Positions 61,640 to 64,000 of a DNA stretch of 64,000 nucleotides are shown piece after piece. Within the stretch, counting starts at the first letter, position 1. Each line of letters opens with the position of its first letter. Below the pieces are notes generated by a model. That model was not told the origin of the DNA. It made no database searches and was given only the letters and a program-made list of their open reading frames with translations. The position numbers were made by a program, and so were the translations under genes. Source of the stretch: Lachnospiraceae bacterium 10-1 (GTDB lineage: Bacteria; Bacillota; Clostridia; Lachnospirales; Lachnospiraceae); NCBI GenBank assembly GCA_000403495.2, contig KE159810.1, forward strand, positions 368,501 through 432,500. Direction: 5' to 3'.

Positions 61640-64000
<2,361 letters not shown>

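Overview
The window looks like the chromosome of a gut-type anaerobic Firmicute, most likely a Lachnospiraceae (Clostridia) species. The evidence is moderate-to-low GC, AGGAGG ribosome binding sites, sigma-A promoters with 17-bp spacers, YesM-type kinases beside sugar ABC transporters, many short two-component/ABC-exporter operons, a C_GCAxxG_C_C protein, and a fructoselysine (Amadori) operon. No transposase, integrase, phage gene or CRISPR array was seen.

Layout. 1-7965 (minus): amino-sugar disaccharide locus with a GH94 chitobiose-type phosphorylase, phosphohexomutase, YesM kinase, sugar-binding lipoprotein and the start of an ABC permease that runs off the window. 8189-13233: small housekeeping genes (C_GCAxxG_C_C protein, membrane lipase, metallophosphoesterase, mtnA, YbaK, HIT). 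13360-21215 (minus): response regulator and membrane-free kinase, then a two-gene ATPase + TOPRIM-like cassette and a YdeI gene, then an FtsX-type ABC exporter. 21294-24162 (minus): a three-gene ABC-2 exporter behind a promoter, a 28-codon leader peptide and an intrinsic terminator, the plan of an antibiotic-inducible attenuator. 24218-26128: methyltransferase and DegV. 26263-32867: a second amino-sugar locus (NahK-type kinase, complete ABC importer, AraC regulator broken at a C8 tract, sugar nucleotidyltransferase).

33084-37008 (plus): RR-HK-ABC-ABC exporter operon. 37072-38810 (minus): ECF sigma and probable anti-sigma. 39002-46110: F420-ligase homolog; Na/Pi transporter behind 11-bp-spaced TTTACA repeats (PHO-box-like); PhoR/PhoB-like pair preceded by an ANT(6)-like gene and an AraC-GyrI regulator. 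46360-52315: remnant of a flavodoxin-ferredoxin gene, then an Amadori-product operon (PfkB kinase, SIS deglycase, MFS carrier, unusual amidohydrolase) with a divergent GntR/UTRA regulator. 52300-55785: TauE/SafE, a MarR regulator with two clear operators, a MATE pump cut by one in-frame stop, beta-carbonic anhydrase. 55871-56430 (minus): five tRNAs. 56617-60530 (minus): hybrid histidine kinase co-transcribed with an orphan solute-binding lipoprotein. 60726-61367: TRIC/YadS protein. 61425-64000 (minus): tRNA-Asn and the 3' part of a 23S rRNA gene, with no 5S gene between them.

Two themes run through the window. The first is amino-sugar and glycated-compound use: the phosphorylase and NahK both yield HexNAc-1-phosphate, and the Amadori operon handles glycated amines. 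The second is envelope or drug stress: three two-component systems near ABC exporters or antibiotic-type genes, an attenuator-controlled exporter, a MATE pump and an ANT(6)-like gene. The best candidates for something undescribed are the ATPase/TOPRIM pair at 17380-19555, the leader-peptide attenuator at 23876-24162, the lipoprotein/hybrid-kinase pair and the Amadori operon with its amidohydrolase. Start codons are corrected where a ribosome binding site or alignment decides. All family calls come from reading the sequence and from memory of the families; no database search was run.
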